64,000 nucleotides of DNA, taken from NCBI GenBank assembly GCA_013407085.1, contig JACCGJ010001889.1:88812-152811 (forward strand). Reading direction: 5' to 3'. This document shows positions 54,601 through 60,617 of this stretch, in pieces. The stretch is from Atriophallophorus winterbourni (Eukaryota > Platyhelminthes > Trematoda > Plagiorchiida > Microphallidae). The position numbers and the translations under genes are program-made. The stretch's first letter is position 1, and every line of letters starts with the position of its first letter. A model generated the notes under the pieces. That model was not told the origin of the DNA. It worked only from the letters and a program-made list of their open reading frames with translations, and did not search any database.

Positions 54601-54770
54601 GACCGACCATGCTTCTGTGGAACACATCCCATAAATTTTGCACGTTCTGCTCCAGTTGGTCCAACGGAGGTGGCCCGACTAGATTCGAGTCTGCGTGCTT
54701 CCATGTTGTCAGGCCTCCGGGCCAAATGACACGCACGAATTCGACGTAACTATTAGAAGGAACTTCACAT
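21987..54770 (-). CDS. TMEM132: TMEM132-like transmembrane protein gene, spliced, overall span (partial 5')
   Basis: Twelve minus-strand exons are proposed: 54525-54770, 51910-52114, 48050-48432, 37623-37786, 35631-35959, 33568-33811, 31794-31975, 28262-28825, 26903-27310, 23849-24526, 22288-22597 and 21987-22147. Reading phases match at every join except at the poorly defined exon near 37.7 kb. The order of modules matches the TMEM132 family: ectodomain with cohesin and Ig-like domains, one membrane helix, then a cytoplasmic tail. In animals the family is thought to link the cell exterior to the actin cytoskeleton, mainly in neurons. The N-terminal exons and signal peptide were not found and may lie above 54.8 kb or outside the window. 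The family call rests on remembered family motifs, not on a search. The introns are packed with dead transposons. Confidence 0.8.
22288..22597 (-). CDS. TMEM132: TMEM132-like penultimate exon, cytoplasmic
   Basis: The acceptor is CATTTCCATTCTGCTCACAG and the donor is GATTGTG|GTAAGT, both close to consensus. It is 310 bases, entered in phase 0 and left after one base. It is acidic and Ser/Thr-rich at first (SALDEQIGSTETETLLDP), then basic (RHKRKLYQSGNFGNGK), then acidic again, and ends CPTTCDCG. The cysteine cluster at the exon end is unusual for this tail. Confidence 0.75.
23849..24526 (-). CDS. TMEM132: TMEM132-like exon, large cytoplasmic insert
   Basis: The acceptor is TTTTCATTACATTCTTCAG and the donor is CTCAG|GTCAGC. 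It has 226 codons with no stop, phase 0 at both ends. It starts GHECSIRIISNPLPEQ. It includes a basic/His run (MRRRHTHHHPNPLN), a Met/Pro-rich part (RPGMMMPTGASVL) and a basic stretch near the end (KAKRSARKSESRGRP). Vertebrate relatives have no segment of this size here, so it is probably a lineage expansion that is largely disordered. It is placed by phase and strand; no independent homology is recognised. Confidence 0.68.
24719..24775. repeat. AT-rich palindromic tract in intron
   Basis: Runs of TATATA interrupted by CTATATATATTATAG form overlapping self-complementary segments. It sits about 200 bp beyond the acceptor side of the 23849-24526 exon. Confidence 0.6.
25571..25625 (+). repeat. 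Dispersed repeat R1, short copy
   Basis: TGTATTGTAGTGCTCACATC followed by CCACACCACTACCGGCTAAC matches only the first ~55 bases of the R1 family. Confidence 0.5.
26440..26500 (+). ncRNA. Hammerhead-like motif, doubtful
   Basis: CTGACGA, a short arm, then GTGAAATAT resembles the C-U-G-A-N-G-A ... G-A-A-A core of hammerhead ribozymes, which occur in Penelope-like element ends. The inner stem has a G-G mismatch and the outer stems are not clear. Probably inactive or chance. Confidence 0.18.
26903..27310 (-). CDS. TMEM132: TMEM132-like exon, first wholly cytoplasmic segment
   Basis: The acceptor is TTGTTTTAACTGTTTCAG and the donor is TATCAG|GTAAAT. It has 136 codons, phase 0 at both ends. It opens PSLHRDDNWIWISREQ. 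TMEM132 proteins have an H-D-W-V-W/G-L element at the same distance after the membrane helix, so this is family-typical. The rest is low-complexity and polar: an HASLQRASQPHMCAPRQ region, then RREHVVNPWKNSGGDVDE, with basic clusters near the end. No enzyme fold is visible. Confidence 0.78.
27574..27835 (-). mobile_element. RTE-like 3' end fragment in intron
   Basis: The minus strand, in mixed frames, has a worn GYLRYKDV/DMKAFDI-like segment, then FFLQAGEEQTLHSAAKRRSL and a run of terminal residues. It is the same segment as the intact copy at 52841-53179 but with frameshifts and no zinc-finger residues left. It lies in the 27311-28261 intron, in the sense orientation to the host gene. Confidence 0.6.
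28262..28825 (-). CDS. TMEM132: TMEM132-like exon with the transmembrane helix
   Basis: The acceptor is ATTCCGTTTTCCATTTTCAG and the donor is AGTAAG|GTGAGA. It has exactly 188 codons, phase 0 at both ends. The first ~95 residues are polar ectodomain linker. The helix follows at about 28455-28530: LETSMYVLLGLFALVGLVFA, then VNCGAVVARYRW. TMEM132 proteins carry the same L-E-x-x-M-Y-x-L-L-G-x-F ... N-C ... R-Y-R signature, with the basic residues on the cytoplasmic side. The last ~66 residues are cytoplasmic, rich in Ser, Asn and Lys. A long plus-strand open frame across this exon is its antisense shadow. Confidence 0.87.
29052..29670 (+). mobile_element. Jockey/CR1-like reverse transcriptase thumb fragment
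   Basis: Plus frames 29052-29423, 29435-29659 and neighbours share a path: CLFLNPENCVELVFTH, KYVKLSSQKLVRHLGVIISD, NLTWTPYLNSILNKV, LPSILYCSPV. This is the post-catalytic part of a non-LTR reverse transcriptase (K-x-L-G-V-x-x-D-x-x-L-x-W followed by the Y-C-x-x-V strand). It is not the same subfamily as the 1-7.7-kb elements. A frameshift lies at about 29420. Confidence 0.65.
29719..30330 (+). mobile_element. RTE-like 3' end with RYKD domain, frameshifted
   Basis: It has EVLSKAGLQSMLTL, DLLYSELKSGSRPLDRQ, QLRYKDACKRDSKALSIEL and SSWRHGVERHVQAREE, then in other frames CERDCHCQIRLFSYSKS. This is the conserved G-R-P-x-x-R-Y-K-D-x-x-K-R-D-x-K-A-x-x-I end of RTE-like elements, with the cysteine motif decayed. 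It lies antisense to TMEM132, in its 28826-31793 intron. Confidence 0.7.
30486..30634. repeat. Long (ATT)n/(AAT)n compound microsatellite
   Basis: About 150 bases of ATT units that switch to AAT units around 30575-30595 and back again, with a few point changes. The switch makes the array self-complementary. Confidence 0.9.
31794..31975 (-). CDS. TMEM132: TMEM132-like exon, juxtamembrane ectodomain
   Basis: The acceptor is CTTATACCTTGTCCAG and the donor is GCGGAG|GTAACT. It has two leading phase bases and then 60 codons. It begins EILEITLRSLDGNPLFPPL and goes on to LHDVEAIGNSQPLG, then a polar, probably unstructured stretch that resembles the linker before the membrane helix in this family. 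The exon ends in phase 0, and the membrane exon at 28825 starts in phase 0. Confidence 0.7.
32335..32389. repeat. Perfect 25-bp inverted repeat with 5-base loop
   Basis: The left arm 32335-32359 (starts ATCAAATATTTTGTCTAC) and the right arm 32365-32389 are exact complements, separated by TTGTT. It lies in the intron between the exons at 31794-31975 and 33568-33811. No open frame or TE end was recognised around it. Confidence 0.92.
33568..33811 (-). CDS. TMEM132: TMEM132-like exon, membrane-distal ectodomain strand region
   Basis: The acceptor is CTTCTCTCTGCCCAG and the donor is GTCACGG|GTATCA. It is 244 bases long, starts in phase 0 and ends after one base, which pairs exactly with the two leading bases of the exon at 31975 to make a glycine codon. 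The translation begins IHVALNIPLPFQVTVD and ends with LHPGELVTG. I see no catalytic or metal-binding motif. The role is inferred from its place between the SDGS exon and the membrane exon. Confidence 0.72.
34530..35609 (+). mobile_element. RTE-clade LINE, reverse transcriptase C-terminal half with tail
   Basis: The first frame has YADDISLLGED, with the catalytic YADD at 34610-34621 intact. After one frameshift near 34700 the frame to 35432 runs CKVFLQDWTDP, EVTDRFTYLRSCITTEGDIE, WHLWRRRGVGLRLKGRVYQA, LLYGCETWTLP, FDHRCLRSIARLSWQHKV, HISIFHQRWLGHVLRMDERR, LPGWGPKDREDMWLITLSVM and AKERNQWRESYRACV. This matches the ends of SR2/RTE elements of flukes. A pyrimidine-rich 3' UTR leads to an (ATA)n-type tail at 35586-35608. 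It is the best-preserved transposon frame in the window: 5'-truncated, opposite in strand to TMEM132, and ending about 20 bp from a host splice donor. Confidence 0.88.
35631..35959 (-). CDS. TMEM132: TMEM132-like exon, ectodomain with WxxLSDGS motif
   Basis: The acceptor region reads TTTACTAACCTCCAG, with a perfect-looking branch-point TACTAAC. The donor is TTGAAG|GTGAGA. A weaker in-phase acceptor would start the exon at 35915. The translation has FALNVSPPLDQ early and RLLLIWIHLSDGSVVAWNEF near the end. The latter matches the TMEM132 W-V-x-F-S-D-G-S-V-T-P-L-x-x-Y element. About 109 codons, entered with two bases completing a codon and left in phase 0. An RTE element ends about 20 bp beyond the donor, in the following intron. 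Confidence 0.8.
36000..37454. other. Intron with nothing recognised
   Basis: Only short chance frames are present, including a plus frame at 37214-37417. No clear repeat was seen. Confidence 0.3.
37455..37637 (+). CDS. Plus-strand exon-like frame opposite the TMEM132 candidate exon
   Basis: A very strong acceptor (TTTTAATTGCTTCTTTCTCCAATCCTAG) and a donor GGATT|GTAAGA frame 183 bases of open, GC-richer sequence. It reads ALERDRPIWFRGRHEHDH, then GCFFGPDGFNCRNSGKNVVQ. The entry and exit phases match each other. No partner exon was recognised on this strand, and no protein family was recognised. It overlaps the minus-strand candidate exon by about 15 bases. Two long minus-strand frames also cross it, so the coding strand is uncertain. 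Confidence 0.3.
37623..37786 (-). CDS. Candidate TMEM132-like exon with in-frame stop near its end
   Basis: A strong acceptor (TTTTCTGTTTATCCAAAACAG) precedes an open frame containing VLYDKDLLGG, then DQYVDVTQYTAHRL. TMEM132 proteins have a D-W-x-V-D-I-T element at this point, so YVDVT is a plausible match. The entry phase fits the previous exon (two bases plus one). The only donor giving the phase needed by the next exon is ATTG|GTCGAT at 37622, but a TAG (37627-37629) falls in frame two codons before it. Possible reasons are a sequence error, a wrong donor, a missed small exon or a damaged allele. About 25 residues found in vertebrate relatives just upstream are not seen. Confidence 0.45.
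37830..41069. other. Intron of the TMEM132-like gene, nothing recognised
   Basis: AT-rich. A more even patch at 38860-39130 has no frame worth calling. Small overlapping frames at 40794-41158 on both strands are unsupported. Confidence 0.3.
41070..41990 (-). mobile_element. CR1-like LINE fragment, reverse transcriptase palm to C-terminus
   Basis: On the minus strand, in several frames: ACYLDMSKDFDRVDL (motif A), SGVPPGSFL, LFANDNKLW (FADD changed to FAND), DLGALHEWSVRNKLSFIF, LRVWICGSLKNSL, KVYLIPIMKHALQVWNQW and INHRATKLVSGFWKLTYEKR. It is the same domain order as the 5-7-kb element but more decayed. It lies in the same orientation as the host gene. Confidence 0.75.
42960..43038 (+). mobile_element. 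CR1-like 3' terminal fragment
   Basis: ACCTGTGGTGTTGTATAGAG ... AGAAATCCTTGAT parallels the 3' ends at 7640-7713 and 50335-50385. Only the last ~75 bases are recognisable. Confidence 0.5.
43039..44920. other. Intron, one unassigned minus frame
   Basis: A 114-codon minus frame at 43811-44155 includes KMRCVCKARQRNFVAERSW. It sits where a short missing TMEM132 segment would be expected, but it lacks convincing splice sites and homology. Confidence 0.25.
44926..44975 (+). repeat. Short direct repeat, copy 1
   Basis: GCATACACCGAACTTGGGCA followed by GATTTCGTTTAGAGCGTC matches 45262-45311 with a few changes. Confidence 0.6.
45262..45311 (+). repeat. Short direct repeat, copy 2
   Basis: GCATACACCGAACTTAGGGA followed by GATTCCTTTTAAGGCGTC. 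Same orientation as copy 1, about 336 bases apart. Confidence 0.6.
46157..46380 (+). repeat. Dispersed repeat R1, copy 2
   Basis: TATTGTGGTGCTCACATCCC, CACTACCAGTTTAAGGCTGT, CATCAGGTGGAGACAG, GATAAGTGGTAAACAAAG, GTGATTCCTGGTCAAGCACT and CAAGGCGCTTATGG follow in the same order as at 8411-8655. Confidence 0.65.
46384..46484 (+). repeat. Dispersed repeat R1, second unit directly after copy 2
   Basis: TGTGTTGCTGACATCC, ACGGTTTTTGGCTGTTCGCC, CATCGGGTGGAAACAG and TTAGGTTCAGTAAGCC restart the R1 series only a few bases after the previous unit ends. This suggests that R1 can be tandem. Confidence 0.6.
47055..47074. repeat. MITE palindrome 1
   Basis: ATGTAACC-TTTT-GGTTACAT: 8-bp perfect arms. Confidence 0.85.
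47405..47426. repeat. MITE palindrome 2
   Basis: GATGTAAC and GTTACATC arms around CTTTAT. Confidence 0.85.
47471..47486. repeat. MITE palindrome 3
   Basis: GTAACCAATTGGTTAC, a perfect 16-base palindrome. Confidence 0.85.
48050..48432 (-). CDS. TMEM132: TMEM132-like exon, conserved LTG / Cys-pair / VWxPxxP module
   Basis: This is the most diagnostic exon. It opens with TTALVNLAALTGQP, followed by V-x-D-V, a cysteine in ATCQTGDDAVIHFANDACHR paired with a second about 14 residues on, a G-x-E-x-x-G turn and LLVWFPKPP. Vertebrate TMEM132 proteins have the same series: an N-T-A-x-L-T-G stretch, V-x-D-V, a pair of cysteines around D-E-D-V-I-K-V, G-K-E-M-K-G, and V-W-V-P-R-L-P. The acceptor is ATTATCTTTTCCAAG. 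The preferred donor is TTTTCCG|GTAAAC at 48049; GGAAAG|GTTCGT, about 25 bp earlier in the exon, is an alternative. It starts in phase 0 and ends after two bases of a codon. Confidence 0.85.
48433..49889. other. Intron, no gene seen
   Basis: Contains weak tRNA-like stretches near 48970-49040 and 49770-49810 that do not meet Pol III box consensus on both sides. Nothing else is supported. Confidence 0.3.
49890..50385 (+). mobile_element. CR1-like LINE 3' fragment in intron
   Basis: The plus strand reads DIALFDKIYHSATKLAKGLR, then HTERLRRPGLCDFTQRRIR and STEGHLLRHLHYV. This is the same C-terminal segment as at 9287-9613 (KIYHRATKL ... FTQRRIR). The 3' end has GTGGTGTTGTAAAG and ATAAATCCTTAAAA. 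It lies antisense to the host gene. Confidence 0.7.
51910..52114 (-). CDS. TMEM132: TMEM132-like exon, ectodomain (RIxW / LAM segment)
   Basis: The acceptor is TTTATTTTCAG and the donor is CTCAAA|GTAAGT. It holds 68 codons after one phase base. The translation contains IEVYKLLFRV, then APRIFWSL, then SPIVTRLNIESSEF and LAMVL. In TMEM132 proteins a strand like E-V-x-x-I-x-x-x-V is followed by a R/T-x-x-W-x-V element and a V-P-L-A-M-type segment that leads directly into the N-T-A-x-L-T-G motif. The same order is seen here, and the next exon supplies the LTG motif in phase 0. This agreement of order and phase is good support for the family call. Confidence 0.78.
52413..52560 (+). repeat. Dispersed repeat R1, degenerate copy
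   Basis: CATCACACACACACCTCTTG, CTCACCGGGTACGATCAGGA, TGCTTGAAACAGTGAAGG and TGATAAACAAATTGTGCTTG follow the R1 order, with larger changes than the other copies. Confidence 0.45.
52650..53179 (-). mobile_element. RTE-like 3' end with intact zinc-finger-like terminus
   Basis: The minus frame 53179-52841 is open for 112 codons: SRPLGRPHLRYKDVCKRDMK, AFGIDPASWEELALDRSHWR, HCVKRRLHAGEEQIQLLAAE, then CQRCGRDCSSRIGLFSHSKS and C. This is the usual C-terminus of invertebrate RTE-like polyproteins, in which the C-x2-C ... H ... C set may bind zinc. The best-kept of the five copies of this end in the window. The 3' UTR extends to about 52650. It lies in the 52115-54524 intron, in the sense orientation to TMEM132. 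Confidence 0.78.
54296..54470 (+). repeat. Dispersed repeat R1, copy with CGTGTTGCTCA start
   Basis: TGTTGCTCAAATCCCCCACT, CACAACTACCGGTTTCTGGT, TGTTTGCCGTCATCAGGTGG, then GAGCCTATGAAACAATGG and TGTATAACTTTG. It lies about 55 bp below the 54525 exon border, inside the intron. Confidence 0.6.
54525..54770 (-). CDS. TMEM132: TMEM132-like exon, N-terminal-most supported ectodomain part
   Basis: About 81 codons, open throughout. The acceptor is GCGTTGTAG and the donor is AACAG|GTAAGA. The exon enters with one base completing a codon and leaves after two bases, which fits the start of the next exon at 52114. The translation includes EFVRVIWPGGLTTWKHAD and NVTEVVARLREDL. I do not recognise a diagnostic motif in this exon. 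It is placed in TMEM132 by strand, spacing and phase, just ahead of the exon that carries the module before the LTG motif. A predicted N-glycosylation site (NVT) fits an extracellular location. Confidence 0.6.
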
Positions 54771-57090
54771 CTACAACGCAAATTGCCGGTTTATTTGAGA
54801 TGTGATGTGTTCACTCTAGTTTAATTTAGATTCTTATTCATTAAATCACTAGTTTGAGGATAGCAAATTTATGAAATAATCTTTCGAGTGTATAGCAGAT
54901 TTAGTTATTAATTACAATTTGTCCGTTTTATCGAACATTCGCGAAATTTCGAAAAAGTATAAACATCAAGATTCTAAAGCAATCTGTAAACAATATAATT
55001 ATAGCTCCATTTATATAAGCAACATTCGGTTTAATTTCAGTAGGACAAATTATAAATGAAGCCGTTTTGATACAATGATAAACTCTCACGTGGAATACGA
55101 ACGTGTGATTAATGTTTACCACTAGTATCAAAACACTTATAGTCACAGACTAATGCATTAAAGCTTCGTGTATTATCGTGAATGGATTCCGGAACCTAGC
55201 AAAAAAGGTCTAGAAGTACACGGTGAAGAAGCAAAAGCATTTAACTTGTTTTTTAATAACAGAAATAAAGAAGATGATGAGAAGACTTAAAGGCAACTAC
55301 GAGAAACAATTATTTAAAGATAGACGATGAGAAACAAGATCAATCGATTGGAAAACAGAGTAACTGCGCTTTCGAGAGGACACATCAAATTCCTCCTTTT
55401 GTGGTTAATTAAAGTTCAAAGCATTAAACTACGTTTAAATGTGTCTGTCTGGACTACCGAAATTCAGATTAACTGTATAGTGTTCGATAGAACATGACAA
55501 TTCACTGCGATTTATTGAAGCATCCTCTAATATACTGTAATTAACTGATGGTCCCTTGTCATGTTGCTCTTAAACATACCTCATGATACACATATCAGTA
55601 TCACAGTACACACGCAGAAAACCTCATCATGCTAATGACTCACTAGTGCAGAACTAACGCTCAGTTGGAATCTCTGACTTCATTTTCAAAAATGTTCAAT
55701 GGAAGCTAGCAGGTTATTTGAAGGCAAATAGCCATACCGTTATGAACAACGAGAATGGATATGGATATGTTATTTAACAAGCAACAGTTCAAATATATAT
55801 GCTTTGAGCAAAAGAGTTAAACAAGGAAATATCTGCCTTTTTGCATACATTCTTGCCCCAGCGAGTACCAGAAATACAAATACAAACTAAACGCAAATAA
55901 TATGAATCCTGTGGATCGAAAAGCAGATGGTAACAAGTGGCATTCGATCGAGCTCAATACATTTATATTGCGGAGAAAAATGCGACAAAGTTTACAGAAA
56001 ACTGTTTGACTAGTCAAAATTGATCACTCCGGGGTAGTAGTAAGCAAGTGACAGTAATTCGCTACTATATTTGACGATGGCCTTGAATAAAGCTTGAACT
56101 ATTCAAATCGCCATGTAAGCTTAATTTCATCCAGTTTTCTTTTCCTGTGTTCAAATGATACTACGGCGAATAGGCTTACGTGAGGTAAAAATAATCGCTT
56201 TAAACTGTCGGTATCCGTTTGGCGCCGATGAGCTCTGGATATTAACGTGCACAATTTACTTGGATATAATAAATCTACCGGAAGCTCGACGTTTACTCCA
56301 GTACCCCTTGGGAAGTTGCTCCTAATGATCTTGGCTCCAGACTGGTGTCTTTAAAAGCATATAAAGTTTTCTGCCATGTCATATAGCTTTTACGCGGAAA
56401 ATAATTAATGGAGCACCACCAAATAAATGCTTCTATTTCAATATTGTAAATAGTAGAATCACATTCCACATAAACTGCTATGTCGTACATTTGGATCATT
56501 GCGTAAACTATGGGATACATGAGAATGTCCGTCAATGGGGCCAAGTCCAACAGGTTTCGGTGTCAGTATGCCACATTCTTCAAAATCATTATCAGATTTG
56601 TGGCCATTTTTCATATGGTAAGATGCTTCTTAATTTGGTTTATATGGTAAATTTTGCAAAACAAAAGTCAAAGCGAACGTCATTAAGTTTCACTTAAACG
56701 ATGTTTAACTCGATAATATGACAAGAAAGGATTTCGCTCAAGGAGAATACTTTCGAAAACCTTCTCCATTTCTGCTTCCAGATAATGTTCATCATGAAAA
56801 TTTTGTATTTCCATGCAGTTCCATTGCATACATATCCTACGGAACAATTATAAGCCCTCGTTACATCATAAGCATAAAAATTGTAAAAGGATAAATTTTG
56901 TTCTCATTAGTTTACCAACAATCTCTTTCTTGACAAAGTTATGTTGTCGGGATTAGAATAAAATACTCCTGAAAAAGTCACATTCTTAAAGGCAATTTAA
57001 ACGAGCCTTTGCCGATAATTGAAATTAGAGTATAACATTGTTGCACGAAACAGATTTTAGTATGTGTTATAGCTTGCACGTGAATGAAAT
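54771..57090. other. Non-coding region, no gene seen
   Basis: AT-rich, with small chance frames on both strands. No repeat family was recognised. Confidence 0.3.
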
Positions 57091-57202
57091 GATTCAAGAT
57101 TCAAGAATTTATGGTATAAAAAAGCTCGTAGCTGTACAACACCACAGGATATTCGTATAAGGACAATATATATTTTTTGCAACTACAAAACTGTCGATCT
57201 TC

Positions 57203-57249
<47 letters not shown>

Positions 57250-57848
57250 ATAATAAATTGAGTCATTAGGAAGATCGACATTTTCGTAGTTGCAAAAAAA
57301 CAAATGTCATGTATTGTGACGGTATGATGGGTAAAGAAATATTCGTTTGGAAAAAAATCATTTTATATAAACGGAATGTAGGGTGGAATTACTACGCATA
57401 AATATATCCAATTTGTTCCTGAAAATCCTTTCACTCGATGATTGGACAAAATCTGACGGTAGGGAGTTCCATAAGAAACACCGCGCACTGAATAGAAGAA
57501 CCGACGGCAGTTCCGGTGGGAATGTGGGATATCAAATGCCAATGGGTGAGTACGTGTGGCATGGCGTGACCGGAGGCGATATAGATGCCTCAGAGGGTGC
57601 GCCTTTGAGTTCATTATCTTTTAAGTTAGGATTAGATTAAATCGAACCCTTCTGCGAAGCAGTTTATCCAAATTAAGATGCTCAAGTCGATTCTCATATG
57701 GTAGGTTGCGGAGGCAGCAAACCATTTTAGTTGCTCTGTGATAAATCCTCTCGAGCAGCTTGATCCTCTCGAGCAGCTTGATGTCCTCTTGTAGCCACGG
57801 TGCCCAAGCTTGCACTGAGTAATCCATCACCGGGTTAATATACGTTAC
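57091..57848 (-). mobile_element. CR1-like LINE, 5'-truncated 3' end, close relative of the 7.7-kb element
   Basis: On the minus strand: TYINPVMDYSVQAWAPWLQE, ERIYHRATKMVCCLRNLPYE and LLRRRVRFNLILT (stop), then a UTR with GGTGTTGTACAGCTACGAGC and the TTGAATC heptamer tail at 57091-57107. It aligns with 7045-7713 throughout. Two local changes stand out: an 18-bp tandem duplication (57747-57764 and 57765-57782) that keeps the frame, and a fold-back around an AT run in the UTR (57173-57299). Confidence 0.85.
57173..57299. repeat. Inverted duplication flanking (AT)n in LINE 3' UTR
   Basis: Left arm 57173-57206 and right arm 57266-57299 are about 34-base complements with two mismatches (core GTCGATCTTCCTAA and its reverse). 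The AT run at 57206-57246 and an ATAATAATAA stretch lie between. The related element has a single copy of the arm near 7570-7602. Confidence 0.85.
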
Positions 57849-58799
57849 AAACACTGAACAGCGAAAATTATTATGAAAGATATTCAGGAAAGATACGATG
57901 AACGGTACGGCGAATGAGGGAAATTATAAAGTGAAAAATCAGTTACGTTCAACGCTAAGTGATTGTCTTAACCATTGCAAACGCCAGCTGTCCGATAACT
58001 GAATCTGGACCAAATTGATATATGTATATCAAAAAACCTTTAACGCGATCACCAAAATGTCAGTTGTGGATAAACTGGTCAATAAAATATTGCCCCGGTT
58101 GCCCAGCCAATTACATGCTGTTTGAATACACACAACAGTGCATAAGTCAGTGAAAAGTGATGCTTCAAAATAAGGTTATACTAATATCCCTGAAAAACAC
58201 TGACGTTACTCTATCAGAAATAAGCTAAGTTCATCATTGAAATGAGGTAAATATTCAACGTATTTTTACGGACTCTTGATTCCTCAGAGATTGCACAGTA
58301 TGTGTAACCGTGTGACAATCCTGTTCGCATGGCAAAAGTATTTGGTAAATTTCATGCTGATTGTCAACCTAAATTCTTTGCATGCCAATAAAATGCAGCA
58401 GATGATGAATTAGCACAGGCGGCTATGGTTGAAAAACGTGTCATCATATCGCATGCGAAGGTGAATACTATGTCGCTGTTGAAAACTGTCGGCTTGAATC
58501 AATACATCATTTCACGTATCTTGCCTCAACCATTGCGGAAAACCCCTCGCTAAACAGCGATATTTGTGAGACGATGGTCAAGGTAAACGCCATGTTTTCC
58601 TGTATGAACTCTCGTGTCTGAGGCTAGCGGTGAAAACAAAATGATAGTATACAGCACGTGCGTACTCAATTGTTTACTGTACGTCAAATAAACCTGGGTC
58701 ATTCACGCGAGACACGTACGGAAGCTGAATACTTTACATTTACGGAGTGTGTTTCGCATCTTACATATCGGGGACGAACAGAATAACAGATGCAAATGG
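57849..58799. other. Non-coding region, no gene seen
   Basis: No supported frame or repeat. Confidence 0.3.
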
Positions 58800-59265
58800 T
58801 TTCTAAAGTTGATCTACAAAGCATGTTCACTTTACTACGACAGTGCCGTCTACGCTGTTTGGGCCATGCATTGGAAAATCGAAACCGTTGTATTTCAAAA
58901 CATATAGTGAGGGAGAGATTTTTAATCATGCAGTATAATTTTCGGTAAGGGCACTTTGGCTACAACGATGTTTGCATGAGAGATATGCAAACTCTGAATA
59001 CTGCCCCATTCGTTAAGAAGCACTTGCTCTTGACTGCTTACTTTGGATGCTCACTATGAAGCATAATCTTCAATCGGAAGCAGAGCAGATACTGCTCTCG
59101 GCAGCTGAACGTTGATCACACCGACAGCGCGCAAATGACGCTGATCGGTCTAGATATTGATCCTCACGAAGCGAACTGCTGAATCAGTTAAAACGATGTG
59201 GAGCATGAGATCTCCGTGCGCTTACGATGTCAATCCATAGTCGTGATCGATCGAGAGACATATAG
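58800..59265 (+). mobile_element. RTE-like 3' end, strongly decayed
   Basis: LTLLRQCRLRCLGHALEIEN, then ISKHIVRERF, GYNDVCMRDMQTLN, QLNVDHTDSAQMTLIG and a terminal ISVRLRCQS path in changing frames. It corresponds to the L-R-x-x-R-L-R-x-L-G-H ... R-Y-K-D ... region of the copies at 29719 and 52650. The zinc-finger-like end is not readable. Confidence 0.6.
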
Positions 59266-59548
59266 ATGTTGATGCGACAAGCCAATTTATCAGAGTTTCA
59301 TTCTACTTTGAAGTTTCTGCTAAGAGAAATAATTAAGTAAACTGAAATGTAGTCTATATTTATTGTCCATATACAATTGTTAAAAATATTGATAGTCAAT
59401 AAATGGATCTTGCACGTTAACGTGTACCTCAGTTAAAATATTTAACCGATTTCCGAGTTGAAATACTTCATTCGCAAAATGTGATACTGTTATAAAAAGC
59501 GTGCCATTCCAAATCATCCGAATTACCGGACATCAAATTGCGCCAAAC

Positions 59549-59758
59549 CTAGCAACCGCCGAGGGCAAAAACTAAATTGAGCGTTCCGATCGATGGAGGG
59601 TTGTCTAATTTGTTCGCTAGCCGCTCGCGTAATTCGTTGAATGCTTTACGTAACGGCTTAAAGTGAGTCCGGAAAAGACCAATGAATGTTGAGCACGACT
59701 CAGCGAGGGATGTGTACGAGAAGGTACGCATACATACATCCGTTCCAGACAGAGACAT
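59549..59758 (-). CDS. Unassigned open frame, possible exon
   Basis: A 69-codon minus-strand frame starting with ATG. It contains STFIGLFRTHFKPLRKAFNE, then RERLANKLDNPPSIG. An internal acceptor-like site (CATCCCTCGCTGAG) would give phase 0, which suits the exon candidate at 60618-60801. No good donor was found that would join 54770. Function unknown. It may be a first exon, an internal exon or chance. Confidence 0.28.
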   Translation of the reverse strand: MSLSGTDVCMRTFSYTSLAESCSTFIGLFRTHFKPLRKAFNELRERLANKLDNPPSIGTLNLVFALGGC

Positions 59759-60617
59759 GAAGTTATTTCAAACCGATCGCTGTCTATGACCGACATCTAA
59801 TCATAGTTGTAGGCCAACGTGGCTAAACTATGAAATTCGAAAACAGAAACGCAAGCTGCATTGATCGATGTTGGTTGGAAAAAAATGCTGTTCAATATTT
59901 GCAAGAGAATGGGTAAAAATGGTAAAAAATGTACTCTTTTGGTTTTTCTAATTGACGTGATGATGTTTTTAGAAAACTTTGTAAGTAACCTATAACGCTG
60001 TGTGGTAAAAATGCATGAAGTTGCATTTTAAAATTAATTCAATAAAAAATTGAGATGGTAATTAAAAAAGCATCAAAAATAAAGGTTTACTTGAATCTGA
60101 CGTAAGCTTCAAGTAGAAGAGCAATTGTGTCATTTAGGTATGCGTGAAATATATGAATTGTATATTCTTTACGAAAAGAATCAACAAATGTGTGACTAAT
60201 GAAGTATTTGATAAGAAATGCTTCCAAACTCCTATGAAATTCCGTGCAATCACAAATGTCTTAACCACCGACCGGAAAGTGCTAAAACAAATAAAGTAGC
60301 ACTGCCTTAATATGATCATTCAGTCTGACATGAGCCGTAAAAAAGACCATTTAAATTTTCGTATCGGGCCATTCTCGATACATTTTCAACATGCTTGATT
60401 AAAGCAAAGGCTATCCTTTTCGATATTTTACACCAAAGCTATACCAGAAATAAATAAAAACTGGATCTGAACCATATCAAATAAAATTAAACTCTATTAC
60501 ACGTGATAGTATTTATACAGTTTTAGTGGGTGATGATGATTGCCAAGGCAATAAATGATCACAGACCAATAGTTTATAGAGACATACGTTTGCTCTAAAG
60601 ATTCCAATGGCTGTCAC

